A model generated the notes under the pieces. That model ran no database searches, was not told where the DNA came from, and worked only from the letters and a program-made list of their open reading frames with translations. A stretch of 64,000 nt of DNA from Rhypophila decipiens (Eukaryota > Ascomycota > Sordariomycetes > Sordariales > Naviculisporaceae): NCBI GenBank assembly GCA_033297075.1, contig MU858123.1, positions 1 through 64,000 of the forward strand, read 5' to 3'. Shown here piece by piece: positions 41,203 to 52,340 of this stretch. The position numbers and the translations under genes are program-made. Numbering within the stretch: position 1 is the first letter of the stretch; every line of letters starts with the position of its first letter.

Positions 41203-42315
41203 TCTGTGTTCGTCTTTCTCTTGCAGTCTGTGAAGTTTACTAAGAAGAAGATGATTAATAGATGGGAATTGTCACTGTGAGCTTTTGCGGGCGGCTGGAA
41301 TGAGAATAGAAGGGGTTTCAATCTCTTGAATAAAACATTCACATGTGAGCAAGAGATGTTGAGATGGAGGTATGAGATAGGTACTAAGAATCGAGGGTTT
41401 TTTTTTTTTTTTTTGCTTTTTTTTCGTCAACTATCTATGACATGAGGCCGCTCCTGTCAATCTAAACCCAACGAATCCTGTAACTCGTGGTGCTCCAGTC
41501 TCCGATGATGTGCACGTGTCTTTGTCCTTGCCATTCATCTTGGCAATGTCACACTCACTCCTCATCTCAGCATCTTGCAGGCTAGTTTTGCGGCCTTGTT
41601 AATAATTCTTGTCGCAAGTAGTTTTGGTAGGCTGGGGATACTCCATGAGAACTACTTAAGGTGTTTTGAGTCGCTGGAATTCGGTATGGAATAAAAGTTA
41701 AATCTCCTATCTGCGTAATCGTGCTTGATGTTCTCGTTACACTAGATATCTGATTCTGACTCATTATTGACCATTACTTGAGGCCACGTCTTTTCAACAG
41801 AGAAGCTTTATCCCCCCTCTCTTCAACACTTTGACTTTTGATGTTGCAGTGATGCATGATGGTATGTGCAATAGAATATGTATCAAAGGAGTATTGGGAG
41901 GTATTGTATCGCACTGCAGGCGATAATCAGGTGGTTGCTGAACGCGGAGTTAATAAAGATGTAAGTTATATAATCTAAGATAATCGTAAGTTACAAGTAG
42001 TAGTATTGATTGCAAATAAGGTGTAGTGTCTAGTACCTTGGGAAAACATCATGATCCGCGCTGATATCAATCTACACCTCCTATTGCTTGATGACTGTTT
42101 GGAAAAAGAAAAAAGAGATGTTATCGAATAGAATAGAGTATAAGAAAGGGTATCAAGGTCTCTCAAACAAAAAGAAAAAAGAAAAAAGGGTAAAATAACA
42201 GCGGCGTTAGACACCAACGCCAGGACAAAGTGCATTGCCGGCCGCAACATTTGGGCACTGGAACTTCGTGTCCAGCCTTGCTCGCTGTTGGGACCATGAC
42301 CTGCGCCGTTTGATT
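41203..42315. other. Convergent intergenic region with long T tract
   Basis: A 1.1-kb spacer. A run of about 17 T (41398-41414), followed after GC by eight more T, lies about 200 bp past the methyltransferase stop. No coding frame looks real. Confidence 0.45.
41398..41424. repeat. Poly-T tract
   Basis: About 17 consecutive T, then GC, then eight T. It is intergenic and a likely site of length variation or assembly error. Confidence 0.85.
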
Positions 42316-43155
42316 TCAGGCCCAGGGGTTATAATCTGACCCGGGGTGCAGCACCTGAGAACGCACCTCGACCCAAGATGGGACCAGCTCGTTCGGAGAG
42401 TAGCGGGCCAGAAAGTCCGCCATCGTGGACTTGGCCTGGGGGTTGCCGCAAGGATGAACCGGCTTTGGCTGGACAAGCTCAGCCATGTTGAATTGGACGT
42501 TTAGGCCGGGGGGTGGTCGAGTGGTTGGTGCCGGGGAAGCCGGCTTTTCTTTAATTGGGAGGGGGAACCCCGAAGCCAGTACGCGCGGATCAGCAAAGGT
42601 CCGAGCCTGCCATTCACTCGTCTGAGGATACTGCCACGGACTCGACTGGGGAGCCTGGCTCCACGTTGCCCAGTCGGTTGAGGGCCGCGGAAACTCTGGC
42701 ACAGGAGAAGCGGGCTTTTCAGGTTCTCGGCCTGGGATTGGTAACCCCGGAGCCCGGGCCAGCAACCGCGGATGAGCCAGGGTCCGAGCCTGCCATTCAC
42801 TCGAGAGCGGCGAAAGCTCTGGTGCCGAGACAGGTTCGCGTCGGGGAGTGACTTGTTTTGCCCAGGGCCCTGAACTGGCCTAGGGATGGTGGTAAAGCTC
42901 CTGGTGAAGCTGGGCATTGTCGAAAGAAGTGATCGGCTGGGCATTGGCGAAAGAAGCGATCGGCTGCCCTGAATCTGATGGAATACTGACGGTATCCAAG
43001 CGATCTGTTCTCCATACAAGAGGAACCAAAGGTGCCATTTTGTAGCGGAGGCAGCTTAAATTTTCGATGCAGGATGTGGTGTGTTCTCCGTCGTCATTGA
43101 TGTGGCAGTAGGCGGTGAACCCGGTCAGGTCGATGGTTGTCTCGGTGGAAAACAT
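42316..43155 (-). CDS. Proline-rich repeat protein, uncertain splicing
   Basis: The best two-exon model is 43155-43018 and 42879-42316, encoding 233 aa. The intron has a GTATGG donor and a CCCTAG acceptor that keep frame. The second exon contains two copies of a 61-codon module with SSEWQART / TSEWQART and KPASPVPEF / KPASPAPTT, mirrored in DNA by an exact 23-nt repeat. The C-terminus (STMADFLARYSPNELVPSWV) is less repetitive. The proposed intron itself contains a 27-bp tandem repeat that also keeps frame in the first exon, so that part could be coding in an alternative isoform. No known domain, TM or signal peptide was seen. Confidence 0.45.
42598..42803 (-). repeat. In-frame 183-bp internal duplication
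   Basis: The 23-nt sequence starting GGTCCGAGCCTGCC occurs exactly at 42598-42620 and 42781-42803. The flanking Pro/Ala/Ser-coding parts are also similar. The period of 183 bp equals 61 codons. Confidence 0.8.
42910..42963. repeat. 27-bp tandem duplication
   Basis: Two adjacent 27-bp units (42910-42936, 42937-42963) differ at two positions. Confidence 0.85.
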
Positions 43156-43930
43156 GGTGAAGTTGTTTTGGGAGTGCAAGAACACTGCTATGGTAACTGT
43201 GGTTGAAAATTGGTTGGCTGGTTGGCTTGGTGGAAGATGAAGGAACTGATTAAGATGCTTCCGTTGTAGGCGAGAAGGTTGAAATTTCTGGTCCCAGAAA
43301 TTTTGAAATCAGCGATTGGGGGTGACATTTTATACATGTTTCAAGGATGATCGGAGAAAGGGGCATCGGTAAGGTTTAGGAGCATGAAAATAAAGTCTAC
43401 GTCGCGAAGCTGAAGTATCTAGAGCTTAAAGGTCAAGGAGACTTTGGGGATTTCGAAATTAATATAAATAAAGTTCAAGAGGGAAAAGGGGGCTGCCGAG
43501 TAAGTTACCAAAAGCTTGAGGTGAGTGTAATTAAAAGGTTGAGGGAGGTGATACTAGGACGGTTTCGAGGACGAGGAGTTGTGGTTCACCGGTGATGGGA
43601 CCTGCCTCAGCCTACAGCCTGTAGATCATTATCAGCAGTTCGGATGAAATCCTATTTCATATTTGGAAGTAAGAAGTAGGAGCGGGCAAGTGGCCTCACT
43701 CTCTCCTTCCTTGAGATCTAGCTCCAACTTGGCAACTTCCAGATTTGTTTTGCATTCTGTCCAACACATGAGACTGAAATGTATCTTGCCAGAACTTGCT
43801 CTCCGGTCCCTCTCCATCATCTCTTCCATGTCCAACAGTGCGCCAATATACCTATCCCCATAACCAGCAAACCCTGCAAATCCTCATCCAATCTTTTCCC
43901 GAGACCAAATCCTCCATCCTATGCCCTAGA
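43156..43930. other. Divergent intergenic region
   Basis: A 775-bp spacer between the repeat protein and the small basic protein. Both promoters should lie here. No motif was recognised. Confidence 0.4.
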
Positions 43931-44422
43931 ATGCCGTCCGCAGTCCTAATATCCCGCCAGCTCGCAGAAGAAGCAGCATCAAGACCAATCCCGCAAGCCG
44001 TCCCAGACATCCCACCCCTCCAAACCGACATGCTCTGGCAGCTCCCGACCGACGCAGAGCTGCACCCAGACCGCCCAGATACATATTCACGAGAAGCCAG
44101 CAGCTACAACAACTCGAATCCCCCCACCCCTCTCGAAGTGACCTTCAATCCGTACAGGACCAGATACAAACGCTCGGCCCGCGATCGTCTCAAAGCTATA
44201 CCTAAAAAGCTGCGTCATTTTCTCCGGAGACTGTTGAAACCCATCAGGACACTCAGGCAACGAATACGGCAATGGAGGTTAAAGAAGGAGATTAGAAAAG
44301 AGATTGATAATTTGCCCGAGAGCTCGAGGTGTACCATGCCTTGTTTTCATGCTGCCCCTGTGCAGTCTGCCAGTTCCGGATGGGCTGTTCCTGTGGGGGA
44401 GGAAGCCCATCCTGCGAGATAG
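43931..44422 (+). CDS. Small basic hypothetical protein
   Basis: A 163-aa product from ATG 43931 (in-frame upstream sequence from 43796 looks like leader). The N-half is polar and Pro-rich. The middle (about residues 85-130) is very basic and helical (RLKAIPKKLRHFLRRLLKPI), which could bind nucleic acid or membrane surface. The C-terminus contains RCTMPCFHAAPVQ. No family was recognised. Coding status rests on a single clean frame and is moderately supported. Confidence 0.5.
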   Translation: MPSAVLISRQLAEEAASRPIPQAVPDIPPLQTDMLWQLPTDAELHPDRPDTYSREASSYNNSNPPTPLEVTFNPYRTRYKRSARDRLKAIPKKLRHFLRRLLKPIRTLRQRIRQWRLKKEIRKEIDNLPESSRCTMPCFHAAPVQSASSGWAVPVGEEAHPAR

Positions 44423-45735
44423 ACGTACGTGCCTTGCATTTTGAAGGTTGAAGATTAAGTGGATATGTATGTCTTGCATTGATCAGATTTCTGTGCCATG
44501 CCATCCAAAGCGAGAGACTATTCTAACCTTGGAGGCAGCGGGTAGGAATTTCGGACGACTAAAGACATTCAATGGCACTCTCTAGCGAAACTCGACGGCA
44601 GAGTCAAGTCACTCACCACCATCGCCGATAACGGGTGACGACGCCAGACTACAACAACACAATTCGGAACACAACTATACGCCGAGACAGGCAGCGATAA
44701 CGGAGCTATGATGTGTTCGCGAGTCTACTCTCCAGACCCGGGTCGATGTCAGGGTACGCATGGGCTTTGGGTCCTCCTTCACAAAGTTCAATCGAGGCAG
44801 TTCTCAAGGTTTGGGAAGGATATGGGCGAACAAGCTTCAGGGTTGTGGACCGAACTTTACCGAGATGGGTTGACGAGAGAAGCATCTCGCACCTCAATGG
44901 GTAGCTTGACAGCGCATCCGATCGTCTCGGCTACAGGATGAGTGGAGAAAGCCTGGCTGGTTGGGACTGTTCTCCTCGTCCTGCTCATCCTAAAGTCTAT
45001 GTAATTTAGACTTTACACAGTAACTTAAACTTTACACGGTAACTTCAGACAATATCACTGTGAAAGTATGTGCGGCATGCCATGATCTCTTGTCAGAGTA
45101 TGTGAGTCAGGTTGTAAATAGGATTGTGAGTCTGCGGCAATGAAAATGCCAGATACACAACGAAGAGGGTGGAACCTAAACTCAGCGACACAAATTACCA
45201 TTCGACATTACGGCTAGGACTATCTAAACTAATAAGTAATAAGCTGGGAGTGGTCATCCAGACCCCAGAACATATATAAACCTTCAAGATAACAACAGGG
45301 AAGAAAAGTAACACAAAGAGAACTGGATACAAAAGGGTATCCAATGAACGCCAAAACGGGACATGAGAAAGAAAGAGAGAATCGGGATATATAGAAGAAA
45401 ATAGAAGAAGCCCAACATGATGTAATAGCCAAAACACAAAGAAACTGGGAATAAAAGAAGATGAAAAAAGGAAACGAATTAAAAGGTTAACCAACCAACC
45501 CAAAATCCCAAATGCCCCATGCCCAAAACCATGCTATACACTTTCTTATTATCCTGCCCTGAACATGTATATAAACTTGAACCAGAAGTCGACACGGCCT
45601 TTGAACTGAGAGGGTAATCCGTTGCTGTGCCCACCAGACGGGTGATGGTACCCAGTCGTCATCATTATCGCCGATGAGGGCATCTGACACCACGCCCCTT
45701 CCTGGCATGATAAAACTCTCGTTCTCGTTGTTTGT
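44423..45735. other. Convergent intergenic region
   Basis: A 1.3-kb spacer. It contains a 17-bp imperfect direct repeat (ACTTTACACAGTAACTT, 45010-45026; one mismatch at 45029-45045) and A-rich sequence that is probably the 3' UTR of the hydrolase gene. Short open frames look fortuitous. Confidence 0.45.
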
Positions 45736-48700
45736 TCACCTTGCTTGACCAATATTGCTAAGGGTGCCTCTCCTCGGCCTCTCATTGTCCCGCCGGGTGG
45801 CGCCGGTAACGCGGCTCCATTCATCCCACTCCCTGCTGACCTCCATCAGGACACCACCCATGACTTGGGCGCTCGCCATCAGACCGTGCCCTTCACCCTC
45901 GAGAACTCGAACCTCACAGCGCCGCATCGTCTTTCCTAGCCACCGAACATTATCGACCGGCACACGAGTGTCACGACTGCCGTGATGGATCACCACCGGC
46001 CGCGTGATGTCGACGTAGCGGAAACCAATCGTGTGCCGTCTCTCCAGACAGACGAGCAAGTCCACGGCAGGGTTGGCACCAGTCGTCGCTAGTTGCCAGA
46101 TGGCGTGTGTCAGTCTGTTGTCGTACGTCTGCTGGCGCTCACGGTCAGCTTGCTGTGAATTTGCAAGCGCAGCTGCAGCCGAAAGAACATGATCGTCTTT
46201 TTCCGAATGCCGCCTAGATGCATGCTGCGACGAATTTGACCGATGGTGTCGGTGTCCAGTGGTCTGGGAAGTTGGGCTCATGGTCGATGGTCCAGTGCCA
46301 GTTGGACGGATGCGATCCATGTCTTCATCTGCGCCTTGCCCAGTGGGCGACGGTTGGCCATGATTCTCCTTGTTCTCCAGAGCCTGACTCAGGGCCTTGG
46401 CCTCCTTCTCTTTGGCTGCCGCAGCCAGAGCAGCTGCATTGCTCTTCTTCTCCCGCTTTGCCCTCTTTTGCTTGGGCAAGGAACTGGTGATGCTCGAGCT
46501 TGTTGCAGTCATGAAACTGCTATTGGCAGCCTTGAGAAATGGCGTGGGCAGGGCTCTCAAAATCCTCTGGCTGGTCGGAATAGCGTTGGTCGGCGGTAAA
46601 GGCGTTGCGGCACTGGCGCCAAAGACGCTCATTTGTGACGGAGGGATCCACGGCGCAAGCAGATGGATTCTACCGCGGATATGCTGGGGCATGCGGAGCG
46701 CCGTTGCAAGGGCGTAGATGGCGCCAGCCGAGTGCGCCAAAATGGAGAACTTTGTGATCTTGAGGGCTTGACAGATGGCGTAGACATCATCAGGCCACCC
46801 GAGTGGGGTCGCAGTACCCTCGGCATACGGTTCGCTGTCGCCAACGCCGGGGCGGTCCGGAGTGATGAGGCGTAGTTTGAGAGTCAACGCCAACTCGTCG
46901 TAGAAGGCAGTGATGTACCTCGTCAAGCCCATGCCGACACAGCAAAAGACAGCGCTTCCGTTGGGGTCGCCAACTTCACTAAAGCTGATGACGCGACCTG
47001 TCTGTGGATGCCGAATCTTCTGGCTCAACCTTGGGCTGCAAAGGTAACTCTCGACCGCATCATCGACGCTATCGGCGCTCCTAGGTCTTTCGTAAGCAAT
47101 GTGTGGTTGATCGCTGTGTGTGCTCCCGCGGCCGCCAGCTCCATGGTCAGTGGTTTTGCTGGTATTCGGGCTGCTGGCACCCGACAGGCGTTTGAGCTTT
47201 GTGCTGCTGCGCTTGACTTTCAACGTGTTCCCACCGGTTTCGCTTCCGTAGCCACTCCCGTAGCCACTTGCATATCCCATGGGTTCGGGTGTGAGGTGGC
47301 CAGACCGACGGCGTCTGTTTCGGTCTGCACTCAGTTCTCGGTCTCGACGGCGGCCTTGGGCGATCGCAGGAGAGGGAGCGCCATCGTCTAGATCATCGTC
47401 AGAAAACATGGCGACGGCGGGCGTTGATGGGCTCGTGCTGTAAATATCCGACCGGTGCTTGTCCAAGGCAGAGCCGGCTCGGGGCACTTCGAGTGACAGT
47501 TTCAGGGGGTCCAGGTCCTTGTCCTTTTTGCCCCCTTGTTTCTTCTTAAAAGTTTCGCCACGCGATGTCCGTTTGCTGCTAGAAGGCTCGTCAATCTCGT
47601 GGATCGTCTCGTTCGCACCGTTGTCGCTGTCGCGCTTGGAGTTTCGAGAATTCCTCACAGAGGATCTCTTTCCATTCGAACCCGTCTTGCGCAGGGAGGA
47701 ATCTCTGGTTGGTATGTGTCGTGGACTGGTAGCGTTGTGTCTCGTGTCATCCAGTGTCAAACTTGTTAGGTCAGGATAGGGTGACTCGTGGGGTTCTTCG
47801 TTGATGACCGACTCCGCTGCAAGCGGGTCTAGACGCAAACTCGGGGTCTCGTTGAGGGGCGCGAGGCCTTTAGGGTTTCCGCCTACAGCGCCAATGCTTG
47901 CTCTCTTCTTGTCGGCTTCCTTCTCTCGCAGCCGTTCCTTGCTGCTCATATACATCAGACCACGCTGGTTGCGACCATTTCTCTTTCCCCAGCTATCGAC
48001 TGAGCCCTGCTTCTTCAGTGAGTTTGGGTCCGCGCCGGGCGACAAAGGTTCATTTCCGCGTTCGATGCTCAATTTTCCTATGCTCTCGGCCGCCGATGTC
48101 AAGGATCCCTTGCTAGAAGGCCTGGAGAGCGCGCCGCTGCTGTTTGCTCGCGAGAGAAGGCTCCTCAGACCACCCGAGCCATCACGATTGGGGCTCTTAG
48201 GGGACTTGGGCGCGTTCTTGGGGGCGGTGAGCGGGGAAAAGCCGCTGGGGGGCTTCGACGTTCGGATGACAGGAGGGCTGGCCGCAAGCTCATCCAAAGA
48301 GACCTCCTCTTCGTGGAGATCACCAAGCGAAGGTTTAGAATAGGCTCCGTAATCCACGCCAAAAGAGCCACCTGTTGGAGAGTTGGGAGCCGAGAGATCG
48401 ATGGGTGTGCGGGTTCCAGTCAGGCTCAGGTACGAGGGACCATCGAAGTGGTTACTCAGAGGGCGCGAGATGGCAGACAGCGACGTGATCAACGACGATA
48501 TCACCTCGGGCGACCCTGGCGCAACAGTCTGAGGTGGTTCGTTTTCTCGAAAGTATCGGTCGACGAGTCGTTCTCTATCCTTGTCCGACCAGTCTTGGAA
48601 AACGTTGTCGTAGTCTCTGTCCCGAGTCGCATCTGCGGCAGATGTGGAGTGAGGAGCGCTACGATGGCGAGACGAAGTTGCAGCTGCGTCTCTCTCTGCG

Positions 48701-48777
48701 TCGCGGAACCGGTCGTGGCCTCGATCGCGGGACTTTCGAGGAATAGGTGGCACGGAAGATACCAGGGAGGTGTCCAT
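45736..48777 (-). CDS. Alpha/beta hydrolase with long disordered N-terminus
   Basis: An intronless 1,013-aa product. The first ~560 residues are Ser/Arg/Pro-rich and predicted disordered, with many basic and phospho-site-like stretches. The hydrolase fold follows: RLITPDRPGVGDSEPY (oxyanion/strand region), nucleophile elbow LAHSAG (Ser near 683), the later acid in HHGSRDTRVPVDN (near 936) and the catalytic His in LEGEGHGLMAS (near 964). The lid region carries a large low-complexity insert (Lys/Ala-rich and His/Ser-rich). Fungal proteins with this plan are uncharacterised hydrolases or lipase-like regulators. No signal peptide or TM helix is apparent. Confidence 0.85.
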   Translation of the reverse strand: MDTSLVSSVPPIPRKSRDRGHDRFRDAERDAAATSSRHRSAPHSTSAADATRDRDYDNVFQDWSDKDRERLVDRYFRENEPPQTVAPGSPEVISSLITSLSAISRPLSNHFDGPSYLSLTGTRTPIDLSAPNSPTGGSFGVDYGAYSKPSLGDLHEEEVSLDELAASPPVIRTSKPPSGFSPLTAPKNAPKSPKSPNRDGSGGLRSLLSRANSSGALSRPSSKGSLTSAAESIGKLSIERGNEPLSPGADPNSLKKQGSVDSWGKRNGRNQRGLMYMSSKERLREKEADKKRASIGAVGGNPKGLAPLNETPSLRLDPLAAESVINEEPHESPYPDLTSLTLDDTRHNATSPRHIPTRDSSLRKTGSNGKRSSVRNSRNSKRDSDNGANETIHEIDEPSSSKRTSRGETFKKKQGGKKDKDLDPLKLSLEVPRAGSALDKHRSDIYSTSPSTPAVAMFSDDDLDDGAPSPAIAQGRRRDRELSADRNRRRRSGHLTPEPMGYASGYGSGYGSETGGNTLKVKRSSTKLKRLSGASSPNTSKTTDHGAGGRGSTHSDQPHIAYERPRSADSVDDAVESYLCSPRLSQKIRHPQTGRVISFSEVGDPNGSAVFCCVGMGLTRYITAFYDELALTLKLRLITPDRPGVGDSEPYAEGTATPLGWPDDVYAICQALKITKFSILAHSAGAIYALATALRMPQHIRGRIHLLAPWIPPSQMSVFGASAATPLPPTNAIPTSQRILRALPTPFLKAANSSFMTATSSSITSSLPKQKRAKREKKSNAAALAAAAKEKEAKALSQALENKENHGQPSPTGQGADEDMDRIRPTGTGPSTMSPTSQTTGHRHHRSNSSQHASRRHSEKDDHVLSAAAALANSQQADRERQQTYDNRLTHAIWQLATTGANPAVDLLVCLERRHTIGFRYVDITRPVVIHHGSRDTRVPVDNVRWLGKTMRRCEVRVLEGEGHGLMASAQVMGGVLMEVSREWDEWSRVTGATRRDNERPRRGTLSNIGQAR

Positions 48778-51278
48778 TTTGCGGCGGCGGCGGCAGCGGC
48801 ACGCGAGACGAAAAGGATATATCGCACGTTAGCCCGGTAAGAAAGTGGTGAATGTGGACCTGGATTTCCCCCAAAACCCTTTTCCGTGCTTTCGTGCGTG
48901 CAAACTGTCTCAGGGCCTGTATGGACTCTGCAGTAGGTTTGCAATGGTACGGCTAATTGCTGAGACTACACCTGCAGACGCAAGCCTTGCCGCAAGGAGG
49001 CAGGCCAGGTGCAAATGGGAAAGTCTACACGGTTCCTGTCGCAGTCGAAGACGGAATGGGATGATGTGCCCGGTATGCCCAGCGAAACGAACGGCAGTCG
49101 AGGCGTCGCCTATGCGAAAACGATGGGCTCGCAGCGCTTGATCGACGAGTTGGGTAAGAAGGGGACCAGGAAACCGAGGGCGGACAACGGTGGCTAGCGA
49201 GCTACTGTCACCGAGCGCGTTCTTGGGGTCCGACCGTGCTCTCGGGGGGTTTTAGTCGGGTCAACGGCGACGTGCAGGTACGAGGGTTTCAGTCCATGCC
49301 CAGCTGGTCATGAGGCAGCTGTAATCCGGACCGCCAATGCACTGCAAGTTGCGACAGAAGGGAGAGATGGCAAAGAGGGCGAAAAGGGGTTGCGACTTTG
49401 TCGTTCGGTTGTGCAGCTTTCGTGCAGCTTTGGTGCAGGGTCGGGTGCTGAAGCTGCAGGGCAAGGTGGAGACCAATAGCGGGAATCAGGGACCGCCCGG
49501 GACACAGCAGGAACTGCTCAGGGACAAGACGACCAGCTCGATCAAACCAACGAAACGCCTGTGCGTGCGAGATGATCAAATCTCTCAGAACCCACCGAAA
49601 TGATCCAGAGCTTGGAAGGTGGAATCTGCGCTTCAAAAATAAAGAAGCACAACCCAAGAACGAGAGCAGACTGCTTCTCTTTTTTGAACCCCTGAATTGG
49701 TCAATTGGGACTGGCCAATCCGCGCGGGTTGTGCTCTGGTGGGCCCCAATCATACGTGCAGCTGCTGGAAGTTGCCCCTCTTGGCCTCCCCCACGCTGAA
49801 AATGATTTCTCAGGGCCCCAACAGAACTGCAGTGCAACCTTTTTGGTCTCGAATCGGAATGTGGAATCGAATATTGGAATGCGCCGTTTGGTCGTCGATC
49901 GACAATCAAGGTATCGAACTGCGGCAATTTGAATTGTATCAACTAACAATTCCATTCTCGATCGTTATCAGGCCCTCTTTGTCACTGCAGACTAAAATGT
50001 CTCGGCTGCGGGATGGTCATATGGCCCGCTCCAACCAGAATCGACGAAGCTCGGTGCAGTTTCATGTGGAGAATCCATGTGCGCTGGGACCGGGGCAGCG
50101 TGCTCGGGACGGAGCGGGATGTGGAAACCCTTCTGGAAAGACGGGAGCAAAACTTTATATCTTTGGGGATTGTTCAGTTCCGGATGAGATCAACAACCTG
50201 TTTGATGAGATCTCTTTGAAGTGTCCCTAGGAAGCTGACGCCCAACGAAACATTTTTACGCAGTTTCTTCCTTTCTAACCGAGAATCTATTGGCATTCGC
50301 CTCTGCAAAGGAGGGGTTTTCAAGAGCCGACAATCACACCTCCAAGGCTCAACAGAAGGGTCCGAGCGTTGCGGCATGACTTCTCAAGTCCTCCCTTCAA
50401 ACGCTGCTCTGTGAGCAGATGGATGCTGTTACGAATTCGAGCGCTTCCTCTCATTCAATCGAGACTCCAACTCTTCAACTTCGTCTTCTTCTTTCTTCAG
50501 AGCATTCTCTCAATTACGGCTTCCTCGGCATATCAGACCCATTTACACCATGTCCATTAGCTCGATGATTTTCGCTACCAGGACCGATGCAACATGGCCA
50601 TAGCTTAAATCCATTCCTTGACATTAACATGTCGGCTATTAATTTCGACCCGCTCCTGGCGTCTGCTAACACCACACGCCAGTCAACCTGTAGAGAGATG
50701 TTAGTGCCCCACGGGGCACTTCAGATTGCCAGTGAAACCTCTCACTTGGGAACTTTCAGACCACACCGCGGGGGCCGAGGTTGACCGGTAGCTGTGATTT
50801 AAATGCAGACGGTGACAGGTCAAGTATCCATGAACACGGATACTTCATCAATGGTAAAATCACCAGAGTCTATGGCCATTCGGCAAGGCAGATACTCGTA
50901 CTTTGTAAGAGCTGTGGTAAAGGTAAAATCCTCGGTGCCCTCGAGTTATTCTGCCGGTAGAGACCGCTCTTTGCAGGCTCGGATGAATCCGCCTGATTGG
51001 ACGCCTCACATGCACTCTCACCAACCATCTACGTCATTGGTATCACCAACTTGGAGGAAGAGGACCGCGTCAGGTATGAGGATGGCTGGACGTCATGCCT
51101 TGATAATATAAGACGATTCGTTGATCTGTCTTCGGTGAGTATGTAGATAGGTCCTTCCTCTCAATCGATAGTTTTTTTTCTGTTGTAAGACTGCCGCCCG
51201 ACAAAAACCTCGCAACGACTGTCGCTGCGCTGAGATCATCATCGACTTCTTTACCTGAAGAACATCAAGACCGCATAA
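48778..51278. other. Long divergent intergenic region
   Basis: 2.5 kb separates two outward-facing starts. Several overlapping open frames of 60-217 codons exist on both strands, but none shows a family motif. A short inverted repeat AGTGCCCC-AC-GGGGCACT (50703-50720) can form a tight hairpin. The first and last few hundred bases should hold promoters and 5' leaders. The rest is unexplained. Confidence 0.45.
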
Positions 51279-52340
51279 ATGGATATCTTGCTCTCCTTAC
51301 CAATCGCCTCCTACTTCTTCTCGACCTCCCTAACATCATGGTCAACCTCGCTAAACCTCCTCTTCTTCTACATGACCTGGTCAACCCTGGTCCTCTCCCA
51401 CTCCCCGCTCAAGATCGAGCTCCTAGGCGTCCTCGGCATCCGGATAGTCTTTTGGCTCGTCCCCTCCCTCTTCTTCCTCATATTCGACTGTGTCCTCCCG
51501 TCCCTAGCCGAAACCATAAAGTTCAAGGGCTCCTCCGCCCTCCCGCCCCGTGATGCGACGATACTCTCCAAACTCGTCGGCCTGGCGCTGTTAAACCTGT
51601 GCCTCGAATCCGCCCTCCAAGCCGGCATCTCGCTCGGCCTCGCGCATCTGCTCCAGACCCCCGTTTTCCGCTCCTCGACGACTTTACCCCTCCCGTTCCA
51701 AATAATAAAACACATCCTTCTTCTCTTCGCCGCACGAGAGTTCCTCACCTACTTTATCCACCGGTACCTCCTCCACGGCGCCACAACATCCAACAAGCCC
51801 ATATCTTCAACCTTGGAAAACCTCCACCTGCAATATGCGCATTCCCGCCGCGCACCACCTTTCGCCCTAACCCTAATGACGGACCACCCCGTCTCGTTCC
51901 TCCTACACCGATTTGTACCCATGTACCTACCCGCCGTTATCCTCGGCTGTTCCCGCGCTTCAGGCTTGCACATCCTCACCTTCCTCGCATTCATCATTTT
52001 AGTCACACTAGAAGAAACTTTGAGCATGTCGGGGTACACCATCGTGCCCGGGATTCTTTTGGGTGGAATCGCAAGGCGAAATGCATTGCATTATTGCAGC
52101 GCGCCGGGGTCAAGGTCGTCGTCTGGGAGCAGCGGGAATTTCGGGAGCTGGGGCATACTTGACTGGATCCATGGGACTAGTCTGGGCAAGGACGTCATGT
52201 CCGATGTCAAGGATGAGGCCGAGAAACATCACCTTAGGGAGAGGGGCGAGAAGAAGGCGGATGGAATGGGCGGTTTTGTGGAGGAGGGGATTAGTAGCCT
52301 TAGGAGGAGCGCCAGGAATAGAAAGTCAAAGGCTAGGTAA
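51279..52340 (+). CDS. Fatty-acid hydroxylase / sterol desaturase-like membrane protein
   Basis: An intronless 353-aa product with several hydrophobic helices in the first 160 residues. Histidine motifs of the superfamily appear as HRYLLH (161-166), HLQYAH (183-188) and TDHPVSFLLHR (His near 203 and 210). The expected third box is weak: RRNALHYCSAPGS replaces a clustered HHxxHH, and FGSWGILDWIHGTSLG follows as in fungal relatives. This probably is a di-iron ER membrane hydroxylase or a divergent member with altered metal binding. The C-terminal tail is basic and Ser/Gly-rich. The substrate is unknown. Confidence 0.75.
   Translation: MDILLSLPIASYFFSTSLTSWSTSLNLLFFYMTWSTLVLSHSPLKIELLGVLGIRIVFWLVPSLFFLIFDCVLPSLAETIKFKGSSALPPRDATILSKLVGLALLNLCLESALQAGISLGLAHLLQTPVFRSSTTLPLPFQIIKHILLLFAAREFLTYFIHRYLLHGATTSNKPISSTLENLHLQYAHSRRAPPFALTLMTDHPVSFLLHRFVPMYLPAVILGCSRASGLHILTFLAFIILVTLEETLSMSGYTIVPGILLGGIARRNALHYCSAPGSRSSSGSSGNFGSWGILDWIHGTSLGKDVMSDVKDEAEKHHLRERGEKKADGMGGFVEEGISSLRRSARNRKSKAR
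51865..51876 (-). repeat. Telomere-like (TTAGGG)2 inside a coding region
   Basis: CCCTAACCCTAA on the plus strand within the hydroxylase gene, encoding Ala-Leu-Thr-Leu-Met context. It is the only one of the six sites that is coding. Confidence 0.8.

Noticed and set aside
49289..49942. 217-codon minus-strand frame in the long intergenic region
   Set aside because: Composition is erratic, there is no recognisable motif or good start context, and it overlaps several equally open frames.
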